Numbered from the stretch's first letter, positions 1 to 9,278 are shown. The stretch is DNA of 64,000 bases from Photorhabdus namnaonensis (GCF_001684335.1 NZ_LOIC01000080.1:136469-200468), one strand, 5' to 3'. Numbers and translations are program-made. Notes: generated from the letters alone by a model not told the origin.

Positions 1-577
1 CCAACAGGAATAACCATTGCCAGCCGTGAAGGTTCAGGAGGCCATCCATTTCCAGAATATAACCGGAAGCCAGAGAACCAAACGCCATCGTCACCGGCAT
101 TGCCACCATAAACAGCGCATTGGCGCGGGCGCGATAGTAAGCCGGGAACCAGTAAGTCAGATATAACAGGATACCCGGCACGAAACCTGCTTCGGCGATA
201 CCGACCAGCATACGCAAGATATACAAACTGGTTGGTCCGGTGGCGAACATGGTGGCAGTGGAGGAGATCCCCCAAAGCACCATGATAGTCGCTATCCAGC
301 GTCGCGCCCCGACAATGCTGAGCATGATATTGCTAGGAATACCGAAAATGACATAAGTGACATAGAACAGCGTTGCCGCCAGACCGAACATGGTTGCGTT
401 CAGTCCAAGATCTTTACCCATTGTCAGACCGGCAAACCCGATATTGATTCGATCCAGAAACGAGAATACAAATAAGACGAATAGGAAAATAATCAGGCGA
501 CGGAATAGTTTGTTAATGACGGATTGCTGTTGTGCCTTGAGTTGCTTATGTTGCGCAGCGGTTGATGAATCGCTCAT
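1..577 (-). CDS. hpaX: 4-hydroxyphenylacetate permease HpaX (N-terminal part, cut by window edge)
   Basis: This is the N-terminal 192 codons of an MFS transporter that takes up 4-hydroxyphenylacetate across the inner membrane. The translation begins MSDSSTAAQHKQLKAQQQSV and contains the MFS-type stretch SFLDRINIGFAGLTMGKDLG, nearly identical to E. coli HpaX. The start at 577 is chosen by that homology; an ATG at 583 (MTMSDS) is also possible, with an AAGGA ribosome site just upstream. The frame is open to the left edge, so the remaining helices lie outside. It is the last gene seen of the hpa operon, after hpaI, as in E. coli W; hpaA and hpaBC may follow outside the window. Confidence 0.93.
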   Translation of the reverse strand, partial: MSDSSTAAQHKQLKAQQQSVINKLFRRLIIFLFVLFVFSFLDRINIGFAGLTMGKDLGLNATMFGLAATLFYVTYVIFGIPSNIMLSIVGARRWIATIMVLWGISSTATMFATGPTSLYILRMLVGIAEAGFVPGILLYLTYWFPAYYRARANALFMVAMPVTMAFGSLASGYILEMDGLLNLHGWQWLFLL

Positions 578-675
578 TGTCATTTTCCTTAATTGCTTTT
601 TTATTTGTATTACATGGTCATTGCAAATCAAAAGGTTGTCGGGTAAATCGGTTGTTAATGTGGTATTGGTTGAGA

Positions 676-1482
676 TTAATAAACACCGGATGAAGGTGCT
701 GTCGGCAGTTCTTTATCCTTGATAAATCGTGCTGCCAGCGCTTCCGCTGTACGAGCCAGTAAAGTGGTATCAATACCAACAGCAACAAACAGTGCGCCGA
801 GTTTCAGGTAATGCTCGGCGACATTGGGGGCTGACATCAGAATGCCCGGCGCTTTACCCGCTGCTTTGATTTGGCCGATTGCTTGTTCAATCGCCGCTTT
901 CACTTCGGGGTGATGCGGATTATCGGTGAAGCCCATATCGGAACTCAGATCCGCCGGGCCGATAAAGACACCATCCACACCGTCTACTTTGAGGATCTCC
1001 GGCAGGTTACGCAGTGCTTCACGGGTTTCTACCTGCACCAGAACGCAGATCTCATCGTTGGCGCGATGGAGATAATCAGGCGTTCTGTTCCAGTGGGAAG
1101 CTCTTGCCAAAGCGCTACCCACGCCACGGATACCCTCCGGTGGATAACGGGTTGCGCGAACCGCTTCATAAGCCTGTTCGGCGTTTTGTATCATGGGGAT
1201 TAATAAAGTTTGGGCGCCGATATCCAGTAGTTGTTTAATGATGACCAGATCATTCCAAGGCGGGCGCACAATGGGATGGCTTGGATAAGGGGCGATGGCT
1301 TGCAATTGGCTTAAAATCGTCTGAACATCGTTCGGTGCGTGTTCGCCATCAATAAGTAGCCAGTCGAAACCGGCTCCGGCCACTAATTCAGCACTATAGG
1401 GGCTACAAAGCCCCAACCATAGACCGATTTGTGGCTGGCCTGCTTTTAATGCCTGTTTAAATTTATTGGTTAATCGATCCAT
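676..1482 (-). CDS. hpaI: HpaI, 4-hydroxy-2-oxoheptane-1,7-dioate aldolase
   Basis: A class II (metal-dependent) pyruvate aldolase of the HpcH/HpaI family, 268 residues. It splits 4-hydroxy-2-oxoheptane-1,7-dioate into pyruvate and succinic semialdehyde, the last carbon-carbon cleavage of the pathway. The sequence follows E. coli HpaI almost throughout, with the family motifs LLIDGEHAP (catalytic His), PIVRPPWND (Arg), VQVETREAL (metal Glu) and [10 protein letters not shown] (metal Asp). The start [10 protein letters not shown] at 1482 matches homologues and has a GGAGG ribosome site; upstream in-frame starts would add unrelated residues. It lies 11 bases after hpaH in the same operon. Confidence 0.96.
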   Translation of the reverse strand: MDRLTNKFKQALKAGQPQIGLWLGLCSPYSAELVAGAGFDWLLIDGEHAPNDVQTILSQLQAIAPYPSHPIVRPPWNDLVIIKQLLDIGAQTLLIPMIQNAEQAYEAVRATRYPPEGIRGVGSALARASHWNRTPDYLHRANDEICVLVQVETREALRNLPEILKVDGVDGVFIGPADLSSDMGFTDNPHHPEVKAAIEQAIGQIKAAGKAPGILMSAPNVAEHYLKLGALFVAVGIDTTLLARTAEALAARFIKDKELPTAPSSGVY

Positions 1483-1493
1483 ATTTTTCCTCC

Positions 1494-2297
1494 TTAAACA
1501 AAACGGCAACTGATAGCGCCGATGGGGCCGTAATCCACATGGAAGGTATCCCCTTTATTGGCTGGAACCGGGCGGGTAAACGATCCACTGAGAATGATTT
1601 GTCCTGCTTCAAGTTGAACGCCATGTGGCGCCAGTTTGTTTGCCAACCATGCGACACCGTTAGCGGGATGATTAAGTACCGCGGCCGCGACGCCGGATTC
1701 TTCAATCACGCCGTTGCGATAGAGCAGGGCGCTGATCCAGCGCAGATCAAATGCATCAGGTTTAATCGGCCGGCCGCCCATAATGACGCCGCCGTTGGCG
1801 GCATTGTCAGAAATCGTATCGAATACTTTGCGTGGACGCTTGGTTTCCGGATCGATGTTATGGCAACGGGCATCGATCAGTTCCAACGCGGGAATGATGT
1901 AATCGGTCGCATTGTAAACATCGAACAGGGTGCAGTTCGGGCCACGCAAAGGTTTTGCCAGAATAAATGCCAGTTCAACCTCAATACGGGGCACAATAAA
2001 GCGATCGCATGGAATATCACTGCCATCAGGAAAAAACATATCGTCCAATAGCGCGCCATAATCCGGCTCGGTGATTTGTGAACTGGCTTGCATCGCTTTT
2101 GAGGTCAGGCCAATTTTATGGCCTTTGAGTACCCGACCTTCGGCGATTTTCAACTCCACCCAGTGACGTTGAATAGCATAAGCATCATCGATGGTGATTT
2201 CAGGGTAATCCAATGAGATCTGGCGTATTTGTTCACGACTTTTTTCTGCCTGATGCAGACGATGTGCAACCTGTGATACGACTTCTTTCTGTAACAT
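1494..2297 (-). CDS. hpaH: HpaH, 2-oxo-hept-4-ene-1,7-dioate hydratase
   Basis: A 267-residue hydratase of the fumarylacetoacetase-like superfamily (MhpD/HpaH group). It adds water to 2-oxohept-4-ene-1,7-dioate to make the HpaI substrate. Long blocks match E. coli HpaH, for example [39 protein letters not shown] and [20 protein letters not shown]. The metal-binding acidic residues fall in [13 protein letters not shown]. The start at 2297 ([10 protein letters not shown]) gives the family length; a longer frame would overlap the dehydrogenase gene. It begins 4 bases after the upstream dehydrogenase gene, so translation is probably coupled. Confidence 0.96.
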   Translation of the reverse strand: MLQKEVVSQVAHRLHQAEKSREQIRQISLDYPEITIDDAYAIQRHWVELKIAEGRVLKGHKIGLTSKAMQASSQITEPDYGALLDDMFFPDGSDIPCDRFIVPRIEVELAFILAKPLRGPNCTLFDVYNATDYIIPALELIDARCHNIDPETKRPRKVFDTISDNAANGGVIMGGRPIKPDAFDLRWISALLYRNGVIEESGVAAAVLNHPANGVAWLANKLAPHGVQLEAGQIILSGSFTRPVPANKGDTFHVDYGPIGAISCRFV

Positions 2298-2301
2298 GCG
2301 G

Positions 2302-3774
2302 TTAAACTCCTGTGTCCTCGATGCCGCCAAAGCAGAGGTATTTCACTTCCAGATAATCTTCGATGCCGTAACGTGAACCTTCACGCCCCAGGCCCGATTG
2401 TTTAATGCCGCCAAATGGGGCAACTTCATTAGAAATCAAACCTTCATTGATCCCGACCATGCCGCTCTCCAGCGCTTCCGCCACACGGTAGATCCGGCCG
2501 ATATCGCGGGAATAAAAATAAGCCGCCAGACCAAATTCAGTATCATTCGCTAGATGGATGGCTTCCGCCTCATCACGGAATTTGAAGAGAGGAGCAATAG
2601 GTCCGAATGTTTCCTCTTGGGAGATAAGCATGGATTCGTTGACATCAGCCAGTACGGTAGGTTCGAAGAATAGACCGCCCAGAGCGTGTGGTTTACCCCC
2701 GGCCAATATGCGTGCGCCACGAGAAACGGCATCGTTGATATGTTCTTCTACTTTATCGACGGCGGCTTGATTGATCAGTGGGCCTTGTTGTGATTTGGCA
2801 TCGCTGGCCGGGCCGACCTGCAACTTATTGACCGCTTGTGCCAGACGTTCGGCGAAGGCGTCGTAAATGGTTTCCTGAACCAAAATTCGGTTAGCGCAAA
2901 CACAGGTTTGACCGCTGTTGCGGAATTTGGCTATCAACGCTCCCTGTACAGCGGCGTCAATATCGGCGTCATCAAAAACAATAAATGGCGCATTGCCGCC
3001 CAATTCCAGCGATAGCTTTTTCACGGTGTCGGCACTTTGTGCCATTAATAGTTTGCCGATACGGGTTGAGCCAGTAAAAGAGAGTTTGCGAACAATCGGG
3101 CTTTGGGTCAAAACACCACCGATGGTTTTTGCATCGACGCCAGCCACCACGTTGAATACCCCGGCGGGAATGCCTGCTTGTTCCGCTAGTGCGGCCAGAG
3201 CCAGAGCGGAAAGTGGGGTTTCTGAGGCGGGTTTTAAGATTACTGTGCAGCCCGCAGCCAGCGCAGGGCCAACCTTGCGGGTGATCATCGCATTGGGGAA
3301 GTTCCACGGAGTGATCGCCGCCACAACGCCGATAGGTTGTTTGATCGTGACGATCCGTCGGCCTGGCATCGGGCTTGGGATCGTTTCACCGTAGGTGCGT
3401 TTACCTTCTTCCGCAAACCATTCGATGAAACTGGCGCCATAAGCAATCTCGCCCATAGCTTCTGCCTGTGACTTCCCTTGCTCCCGGCTCAACAATTCAG
3501 CCAGTGCCGGTTGATTTGCCATCATTAACTGAAACCAACGTTGCAAAATCTGGCTGCGTTGTTTGGCTGTCATTGCTCGCCAGGCAGGCAGGGCTTGTTG
3601 AGCGGCTGCAATTGCACGTTCTGTTTCAGCCGCACCCATATTACTGACGCGGGCGATAACTTCACCATTTGCCGGGTTAGTCACCTTAAACGTTGCTTGG
3701 TTGTCGGCATTAACCCATTGCCCGTTGATATAAGCTTGTTGACGCAGTAATTCTGTATTTACATTATTTGTCAT
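2302..3774 (-). CDS. gabD: Succinate-semialdehyde dehydrogenase (GabD family) in the hpa operon
   Basis: A full-length (490 aa) NAD(P)-dependent aldehyde dehydrogenase of the GabD succinate-semialdehyde class. Visible motifs are the cofactor-binding ITPWNFPNAMITRKVGPALA, the general-base segment LELGGNAPF, and the catalytic cysteine in NSGQTCVCANR. Succinic semialdehyde is a product of HpaI two genes downstream, so this enzyme would oxidise it to succinate and join the pathway to the TCA cycle. That role is inferred from position and family. The canonical E. coli W operon has no such gene here. Its start overlaps the end of the MFS gene by 11 bases, which indicates one transcript. Confidence 0.9.
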   Translation of the reverse strand: MTNNVNTELLRQQAYINGQWVNADNQATFKVTNPANGEVIARVSNMGAAETERAIAAAQQALPAWRAMTAKQRSQILQRWFQLMMANQPALAELLSREQGKSQAEAMGEIAYGASFIEWFAEEGKRTYGETIPSPMPGRRIVTIKQPIGVVAAITPWNFPNAMITRKVGPALAAGCTVILKPASETPLSALALAALAEQAGIPAGVFNVVAGVDAKTIGGVLTQSPIVRKLSFTGSTRIGKLLMAQSADTVKKLSLELGGNAPFIVFDDADIDAAVQGALIAKFRNSGQTCVCANRILVQETIYDAFAERLAQAVNKLQVGPASDAKSQQGPLINQAAVDKVEEHINDAVSRGARILAGGKPHALGGLFFEPTVLADVNESMLISQEETFGPIAPLFKFRDEAEAIHLANDTEFGLAAYFYSRDIGRIYRVAEALESGMVGINEGLISNEVAPFGGIKQSGLGREGSRYGIEDYLEVKYLCFGGIEDTGV

Positions 3775-4993
3775 GATTTTTTTCTCCTAAAGACACTTGT
3801 GTGAGAGGTTTTCGCTGGTAGAAAGTTACTAGCTGCTGGCATAACCAACACAATCCAGCGCAAACTGCCATCACAAAGGCCATAGCAAAAGGGGTTTCAT
3901 CTTGTAGTAAAGAGACGGCGACGCTGGCAAACGCTGCCATACCGAATTGTGCGGAAATAGCGAGCGCGCTGGCGCTACCGGCAAGTTGACCTCGATGTTG
4001 AAGTAATAAAGAGAGGCTGTTAGTACCAATGGCATTAACCAGCGAGATAAACAGTACGACCAAAATGACGATCACCGTCAGACTTTGCTGATAAAAGATA
4101 ACCAGTAAAATGCCGAACAGCAATTGAGCACTGGTTTGGATAAATAACAGACGAGAAAGATCGTAGAATTTCAGTAAACGGACATTAAGCAGCACTATTG
4201 CCATCATACCTAATGCGTTACAGGCAAACAGTAAGCCGTAGTAATTCGCCGGAACCTGAAAATAATTGATATAGACGAAAGGGGAACCACTGATAAACGC
4301 GAACATAGCGGCACAAGTAAATGCCAATGTGCCGATAGTCGCCATAGCTTCACCGTCAGTCAGTAATTTGCCGTAATTTTTAAACGCGGTGATAAGTTTT
4401 CCATCGTTACTCTGAGCGGGCAGCGTTTCTGGCAATAAAAATAGTAATAATATTCCGCTGATACAACCGAACAGGCTCAATAGGGTAAATATGGCCTGCC
4501 AATTGAAATAGGTTAACAGTAAGCCACCAAGTAATGGGGCGATAAGCGGCGCTATCATGGTCACTAAAGTCATGAGCGATAGCACGCGTGGTAATTCCTG
4601 TGGACCATAGATATCACGGGCGATAGCTCTGCCCATGACCACCGCGGCGCCACTGCCGAATGCCTGTAATGCGCGCAGTAAAATCAGGTGTTCAACTTGT
4701 GTCACCAAGGTACACAACCCACTGGCAACGACGAATAATGCGATACCGCTAAGTAGCAGCTTTCTTCGCCCTAAATGGTCGCTCAGTGGGCCGTATAACA
4801 GCATGCCAATACAGAAACCAGCGAAAAATACGCCTAAGGTATGTTGCATCTGCCCTTGTGTCGCCTGTAATTGCCTTGCCATTTCCGGCAAGGCTGGCAG
4901 GTACATATCAATCGACAGAGGCCCGAAGGCCACTAGCGCGCCTAATAAAGGGATTAACCAACGAGGAGGATGCTGATGAAAAGATTTCGGCAT
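3764..4993 (-). CDS. Bcr/CflA-family MFS drug-resistance-type transporter
   Basis: A 409-residue 12-helix major facilitator of the Bcr/CflA (DHA1) family. Near the N-terminus are the motif PLSIDMYLPALPEMARQL and the loop motif GPLSDHLGRRKLLLSG that define the family. It sits between hpaF and the dehydrogenase inside the hpa operon, where E. coli W has no gene. It may export an aromatic or semialdehyde intermediate, but that is inference; family members are drug and sulfonamide exporters. The ATG at 4993 has an AAGGAG ribosome site; a GTG at 4996 overlaps the hpaF stop. The end overlaps the next gene by 11 bases. Confidence 0.88.
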   Translation of the reverse strand: MPKSFHQHPPRWLIPLLGALVAFGPLSIDMYLPALPEMARQLQATQGQMQHTLGVFFAGFCIGMLLYGPLSDHLGRRKLLLSGIALFVVASGLCTLVTQVEHLILLRALQAFGSGAAVVMGRAIARDIYGPQELPRVLSLMTLVTMIAPLIAPLLGGLLLTYFNWQAIFTLLSLFGCISGILLLFLLPETLPAQSNDGKLITAFKNYGKLLTDGEAMATIGTLAFTCAAMFAFISGSPFVYINYFQVPANYYGLLFACNALGMMAIVLLNVRLLKFYDLSRLLFIQTSAQLLFGILLVIFYQQSLTVIVILVVLFISLVNAIGTNSLSLLLQHRGQLAGSASALAISAQFGMAAFASVAVSLLQDETPFAMAFVMAVCAGLCWLCQQLVTFYQRKPLTQVSLGEKNHDK

Positions 4994-4995
4994 CA

Positions 4996-5382
4996 CTACT
5001 CCTTACGAAACAAGGCATGGACGTTATTTTGTTTGTAGTTCAATACCGGGTCTAATTCTTCCATTGTAAAAGAGAGAGCAAGGTAACGTTGGGCCATCAG
5101 CGAGGCAAAATGTTGTTTGATCAGAGGAAATAGTATCTCACCAACCTGTTGACGGCTTTCAAGGCTGCGTCCTGCGCCGATTTTTAGTGTCATATGGACG
5201 AATGCGTAATCATGTTGACCGTCGGCCATTTGCCAGGTATCCAGCCAGATGGCGCGGCTGCGTATGCCTCCTAATGGGAAAATACCGGTATCTGCCAGCG
5301 CCTGATTCACTTTGGCGAACAACTCTGGCAGATTGGCTTGTTCACGGATGTTTTCTGTACATTCAGCGTAAAAATGTGGCAT
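4996..5382 (-). CDS. hpaF: HpaF, 5-carboxymethyl-2-hydroxymuconate delta-isomerase
   Basis: A small (128 aa) tautomerase-superfamily isomerase that shifts the double bond of 5-carboxymethyl-2-hydroxymuconate in the homoprotocatechuate pathway. The sequence begins MPHFYAECTENIREQANL; after Met removal the exposed N-terminal proline is the family catalytic base. Other matching blocks are GGIRSRAIWLDTWQMADGQ and FVHMTLKIGAGRS. The start at 5382 is fixed by the Met-Pro requirement; the longer open frame upstream only overlaps hpaD. It lies 13 bases after hpaD and just before the MFS gene. Confidence 0.95.
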   Translation of the reverse strand: MPHFYAECTENIREQANLPELFAKVNQALADTGIFPLGGIRSRAIWLDTWQMADGQHDYAFVHMTLKIGAGRSLESRQQVGEILFPLIKQHFASLMAQRYLALSFTMEELDPVLNYKQNNVHALFRKE

Positions 5383-5395
5383 AGGTTGCTCCAAA

Positions 5396-6274
5396 TCAGG
5401 CGATGGCGGGTTTATTGGTGATGTAATCAGGCAGAGGGAATACAGCGTTGACTTGCCCGGTGCCGGAACTGGCAAACAGTTCAGTCAGAAATTCCACTTT
5501 ACCGTCATACTTATCCCAACCGAGTAAGCCTAATAACATCACCGTGTCGTGCATATTGCCTTCGCCATAGCAATAATCTGCATATTCCGGCAGCATTTTG
5601 CAGAACTCTTTGAATTTGCCCTCTTTCCAGAGCTGAACCACCCGATGATCCATCTGTTCGTCGAATTCTCGGGTATAACTGTTCATGCCCTCTTCGGCAC
5701 GCTGATCATCAATAAAACGGTGAGAAAGGGAACCGCTGGCGAATACCGCCACGGTGCCGTCATATTTCTCAATCGCTTTCAGAATCGCTTCCCCAAGACG
5801 ACGACTATCTTCAAAAGCATGAACGGTGCAGAACGCGGAGACAGAGACAACTTTAAAATGTCGGTCACTGTTCATATAACGCATTGGTACCAGCGTGCCG
5901 TACTCCAGTTTCAGGCTTGGGATTTCATGCGCTTGAGCACGCACGCCGACATTGCGCGCCTCTTCTGCGATCATTTGTCCCAATTCAGGGTTGCCGTCAT
6001 ATTCGTAACTCATATCCCGGATGAAGTGGGGTAATTCATTACTGGTGTAAATGCCGGAAAAATGGTCGGCGCAATTGATGTGATAGGCACTATTCACCAG
6101 CCAGTGCGTATCAAACACAATAATGGTATCGACCCCCATTTCGCGACAACGGCGGCTAATCTCTTTGTGACCATCAATGGCTCCCTGACGGCAACCGTGA
6201 TGCTTTCCCGGTAATTCAGACAGATACATGGATGGCACATGTGTAATTTTGGCTGCTAACGCTAACTTACCCAT
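5396..6274 (-). CDS. hpaD: HpaD, 3,4-dihydroxyphenylacetate 2,3-dioxygenase
   Basis: The ring-cleaving extradiol dioxygenase of the class III (LigB-type) family, 292 residues, which opens homoprotocatechuate with molecular oxygen. It is nearly collinear with E. coli HpaD: MGKLALAAKITHVPSMYLSE, GASGSLSHRFID-type segment at FASGSLSHRFIDDQRAEEGM, and LPEYADYCYGEGNMHDTVML. The conserved histidines in ITHVPS and FDTHWLV are probable metal ligands. It ends nine residues past the E. coli protein. It follows hpaE after about 65 bases that contain a hairpin. Confidence 0.96.
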   Translation of the reverse strand: MGKLALAAKITHVPSMYLSELPGKHHGCRQGAIDGHKEISRRCREMGVDTIIVFDTHWLVNSAYHINCADHFSGIYTSNELPHFIRDMSYEYDGNPELGQMIAEEARNVGVRAQAHEIPSLKLEYGTLVPMRYMNSDRHFKVVSVSAFCTVHAFEDSRRLGEAILKAIEKYDGTVAVFASGSLSHRFIDDQRAEEGMNSYTREFDEQMDHRVVQLWKEGKFKEFCKMLPEYADYCYGEGNMHDTVMLLGLLGWDKYDGKVEFLTELFASSGTGQVNAVFPLPDYITNKPAIA

Positions 6275-6297
6275 AAAATCCTCATTTGATATCAGGA

Positions 6298-6317
6298 CGG
6301 CGAACCGGAATTCGCCG
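6298..6317 (-). other. Intercistronic hairpin between hpaE and hpaD
   Basis: A perfect 7-bp inverted repeat (CGGCGAA / TTCGCCG) with a 6-base loop lies in the 65-base gap between hpaE and hpaD. No U-tract follows, so it is more likely an mRNA-processing or stability element than a terminator. Confidence 0.45.
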
Positions 6318-6338
6318 TGGTTAACGCTGATGAAACGG

Positions 6339-7805
6339 TTAGACTCCCCAACGCGGGATATGATGATCCCCCATAGAGATACAGACGTTTTTCATCTCAG
6401 CAAACACTTCAAAGCTGTATTCACCGCCTTCACGGCCGGTGCCGGAAGCTTTCACGCCGCCGAATGGTTGACGCAGGTCACGGACGTTCTGGGTGTTGAC
6501 GAATACCATGCCGGCTTCAATATTACGGGCCAGACGCAATACCTTGCTGACATCTTGCGTCCAGATATAAGAAGCCAGACCGTACTCCACGTCATTTGCC
6601 AGGCGCAGACCTTCTGCTTCATCTTTAAATGGCAGCAGGCAGGCGACAGGGCCGAAGATCTCCTCCTGAGCAACTCGCATACGGTTATCAACATCTGCCA
6701 AAACCGTTGGGCGTAGGAAATTGCCCTCTTTTAGGTGCGCTGGTAAATCAATCGGTTTATCTGGGCCGCCAGCCAGCAACGTTGCTCCTTCTTCTACTCC
6801 CAGACGGATATAATCGGAGACTTTCTTCCAATGCGGTTTGCTAATAAGTGCGCCGATCTGAGTGTTTGGATCTTGTGGATCGCCTACCCGTAAACGATTA
6901 GCGCGTTCAGCAAAACGCTTAATAAACTCAGGGTAGATACTTTGCTGAATAAAAATACGTGAACCTGCGGTACAACGTTCACCGTTGATAGAGAAAATGG
7001 TGAATAGGGCGGCATCCAGTGCTCGCTCAATATCTGCATCTTCGAAAATCAGAACCGGAGATTTTCCTCCTAGCTCCATTGAATATTTTTTCAGGCCGGC
7101 GTTTTTCATAATCTGACGACCGGTTACGGTACCGCCGGTAAACGAAACCGCGCGTACATCGTGATGTTTCACCAGCGCGTCACCGGCGGTAGCGCCATAT
7201 CCCTGAACCACATTCAGCACACCGGCAGGGATACCGGCTTCCAGGGCCAATTCGCCTAAACGGTTTGCGGTTAATGGGGAAAGTTCTGACATTTTCAGCA
7301 CCGCGGTGTTACCTAGCGCTAAACAGGGGGCAACTTTCCAGGTGGCGGTCATAAATGGCACGTTCCACGGAGAAATCAGCGCACAAACGCCGACGGGTTG
7401 CACCAGCGTATAGTTGAGCATCTTGTCATCAACGGGATAGGTATGGCCGTTCATTTGCTGACAAATTTCAGCAAAGAAGTTGAAGTTGTGAGAAGCGCGT
7501 GGAATCAGGACATTTTGTGTTTGATGAATGGGCAGGCCGGTATCTTTGGTCTCCATTGCGGCGATTTCAGGCACATTTTCATCGATCAACTCACCCAAAC
7601 GGCGCATCAGGCGTGCACGCTCTTTCATCGGCAGATCTGCCCATTTGGGGAATGCTTCCTTGGCGGCGGCGACGGCTTGATCAATCTCCTCTTGACCACC
7701 GGCAGCGACTTCAGCCAGTACTTCGCCGGTAGCAGGATTTGTGGTTTCAAAATAGGTTTTACTGCTGATGTTTTTGCCGTTGATCCAATGGTTAATCATA
7801 GTCAT
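6339..7805 (-). CDS. hpaE: HpaE, 5-carboxymethyl-2-hydroxymuconate semialdehyde dehydrogenase
   Basis: A 488-residue NAD-dependent aldehyde dehydrogenase that oxidises the HpaD ring-fission product. It aligns with E. coli HpaE over its whole length, including SPWNVPFMTATWKVAPCLAL for cofactor binding, MELGGKSPVLIFEDADIE, and the catalytic cysteine in INGERCTAGSRIF. The C-terminus FAEMKNVCISMGDH is also family specific. Its start shares one base with the hpaG2 stop, showing tight coupling. A second possible start, MINHW at 7799, would change only two residues. Confidence 0.96.
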   Translation of the reverse strand: MTMINHWINGKNISSKTYFETTNPATGEVLAEVAAGGQEEIDQAVAAAKEAFPKWADLPMKERARLMRRLGELIDENVPEIAAMETKDTGLPIHQTQNVLIPRASHNFNFFAEICQQMNGHTYPVDDKMLNYTLVQPVGVCALISPWNVPFMTATWKVAPCLALGNTAVLKMSELSPLTANRLGELALEAGIPAGVLNVVQGYGATAGDALVKHHDVRAVSFTGGTVTGRQIMKNAGLKKYSMELGGKSPVLIFEDADIERALDAALFTIFSINGERCTAGSRIFIQQSIYPEFIKRFAERANRLRVGDPQDPNTQIGALISKPHWKKVSDYIRLGVEEGATLLAGGPDKPIDLPAHLKEGNFLRPTVLADVDNRMRVAQEEIFGPVACLLPFKDEAEGLRLANDVEYGLASYIWTQDVSKVLRLARNIEAGMVFVNTQNVRDLRQPFGGVKASGTGREGGEYSFEVFAEMKNVCISMGDHHIPRWGV

Positions 7806-8566
7806 TACAGGCTCTCCTCATACTCTTGCTGGCTGACAATGCGGTTGACCAGACGCCCAACACCTTCAACTTCAACAATAACTTCATCTCCCGGCACCAC
7901 ATCGGATAATCCTTTTGGCGTACCGGTGGCGATCATGTCTCCCGGTTGCAACGTCATAAAGTCACTTAGATAAGCGATCAAGAATGGAATATTGAAGATC
8001 AGATCAGCGGTTGTACCGCGTTGACGCAATTCACCATTAACCCAGGTGCTTAGTGTCAGATTATGTGGATCGGGTACATCTTCTTTATCGACGAACCACG
8101 GACCGATGGGAGTCAATGTATCGCGGCTTTTTACCCGGAGATTAGGGCGATAATAATTTTCCAGATAGTCACGGATTGCGTAATCGTTACAGACGGTGTA
8201 CCCGGCAACGTAATCCATCGCCTGTTCTTTGGTGACTTTGTGGGCGGCTTTGCCGATGACAACAACCAGCTCAGCTTCATAATGCATGTATTCCACATTA
8301 TCAGGGCGAACGGAAACCTGACGATGACCGGTCAGCGTATTGGCGGCCTTGATAAAAACCAGCGGTTCTTTGGGGGGCTTAAATTCCAGCTCGGTGGCGT
8401 GATCAGCATAATTCAAACCGAGGGCGAACAGGGTGCCGTTTGCGGGGGGCAACCATTGGACGGATTCGCCGCTGATTTTGCTGCCATCTGTCAGACAGAC
8501 ATTTTCCTGTTCATCGACAGTAACAATCAAATCGCAACCTTGATAGTGAACTCTTGCGTGTTTCAT
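7805..8566 (-). CDS. hpaG: HpaG2, C-terminal half of HHDD isomerase / OPET decarboxylase
   Basis: A fumarylacetoacetase-fold enzyme of 253 residues that matches the C-terminal half of E. coli HpaG. It contains ALGLNYADHATELEFKPPKE, the metal-ligand segment YMHYEAELVVVIGK, and FNIPFLIAYLSDFMTLQPGD. The HpaG reactions are decarboxylation of 5-oxopent-3-ene-1,2,5-tricarboxylate and isomerisation of the product. In E. coli W both halves are one polypeptide; here they are two genes overlapping by four bases, with about 45 extra N-terminal residues on this half. A complex between the two products is expected from the fused form. Confidence 0.93.
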   Translation of the reverse strand: MKHARVHYQGCDLIVTVDEQENVCLTDGSKISGESVQWLPPANGTLFALGLNYADHATELEFKPPKEPLVFIKAANTLTGHRQVSVRPDNVEYMHYEAELVVVIGKAAHKVTKEQAMDYVAGYTVCNDYAIRDYLENYYRPNLRVKSRDTLTPIGPWFVDKEDVPDPHNLTLSTWVNGELRQRGTTADLIFNIPFLIAYLSDFMTLQPGDMIATGTPKGLSDVVPGDEVIVEVEGVGRLVNRIVSQQEYEESL

Positions 8567-9195
8567 GCTTTTTCTCCCGCTTGCACAACCTGATTTTCCA
8601 GTGATGGGAAACCTGCTGCCCGAATAACAACTTTATCGCCCGATTTGATAGCGACACGTTGGTGTGGCGTTCCAAGCAGGATCACATCCCCCTCTTTGAG
8701 AGTTGCGAAATCACTTAACGCTGCGACTAATTCCGTGGCTGAACGCACCAGATCGGCGGTTGACCAGCGATCGACTTCCTGACCATTGATTTCGGTGATG
8801 ATATCTAACGCATCAATTGATTCAGGATGAGCCATTTGGCCTATGGGGCAAAAACCATCACGACACTTAGCTTTAATTGCCGGACGATAAAAAGCGGTTT
8901 CAGGCAGGCTGACTTCATTCGCTAATGCATAACCTGCGATATACTCGGCTGCGTTTTCGATAGCAACTTTGCGGGCGGTTTTACCTATTATTAATGCCAG
9001 CGTCGCGCCGCTTTGAACCTCTTCACCTACCGGATGGGGAATCGCTTCACCGGAGGTGATAACGGTATTCCGTGGTTTAATAAACCACACTGGAGTCTTA
9101 GGTAAAGTGCTATAAGGTGCTTGCTGAAATGAGTCACGCCAGAAATCTACCTGGCTCTGATGGTTGAGGGCTACGGCGAAGACAGTGCCTTTCAT
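8563..9195 (-). CDS. hpaG: HpaG1, N-terminal half of HHDD isomerase / OPET decarboxylase
   Basis: A 210-residue fumarylacetoacetase-fold protein that matches the N-terminal half of E. coli HpaG (MKGTVFAVALNHQSQVDFWR, VWFIKPRNTVITSGEAIPHP, IAGYALANEVSLPE, AIKAKCRDGFCPIG). It lacks the paired acidic metal ligands seen in HpaG2, as does the same half of the fused enzyme. It is the first gene of the operon; its start lies about 55 bases downstream of a probable sigma-70 promoter. It overlaps hpaG2 by four bases (ATGA). Confidence 0.93.
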   Translation of the reverse strand: MKGTVFAVALNHQSQVDFWRDSFQQAPYSTLPKTPVWFIKPRNTVITSGEAIPHPVGEEVQSGATLALIIGKTARKVAIENAAEYIAGYALANEVSLPETAFYRPAIKAKCRDGFCPIGQMAHPESIDALDIITEINGQEVDRWSTADLVRSATELVAALSDFATLKEGDVILLGTPHQRVAIKSGDKVVIRAAGFPSLENQVVQAGEKA

Positions 9196-9237
9196 TAACG
9201 ATTCCTCATGAACTTAAACTGGTGGTTTTAAGACGCA

Positions 9238-9278
9238 TTTATTAATATATTAATAAACCACAAGGCGCACTGTTGCAA
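9238..9278 (-). promoter_or_regulatory. hpa operon promoter with palindromic operator (probable HpaR site)
   Basis: On the minus strand, TTGCAA (9273-9278) and TATTAA (9250-9255) are separated by 17 bases and point toward hpaG1. A perfect 20-bp palindrome, TTTATTAATATATTAATAAA, covers 9238-9257 and overlaps the -10 element. A related imperfect copy (TATTAAT...ATTAATA) lies at 9351-9370 nearer hpaR. HpaR is a MarR-family dimer, and such dimers bind palindromes, so this is the best candidate operator. The assignment is inferred. Confidence 0.6.
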
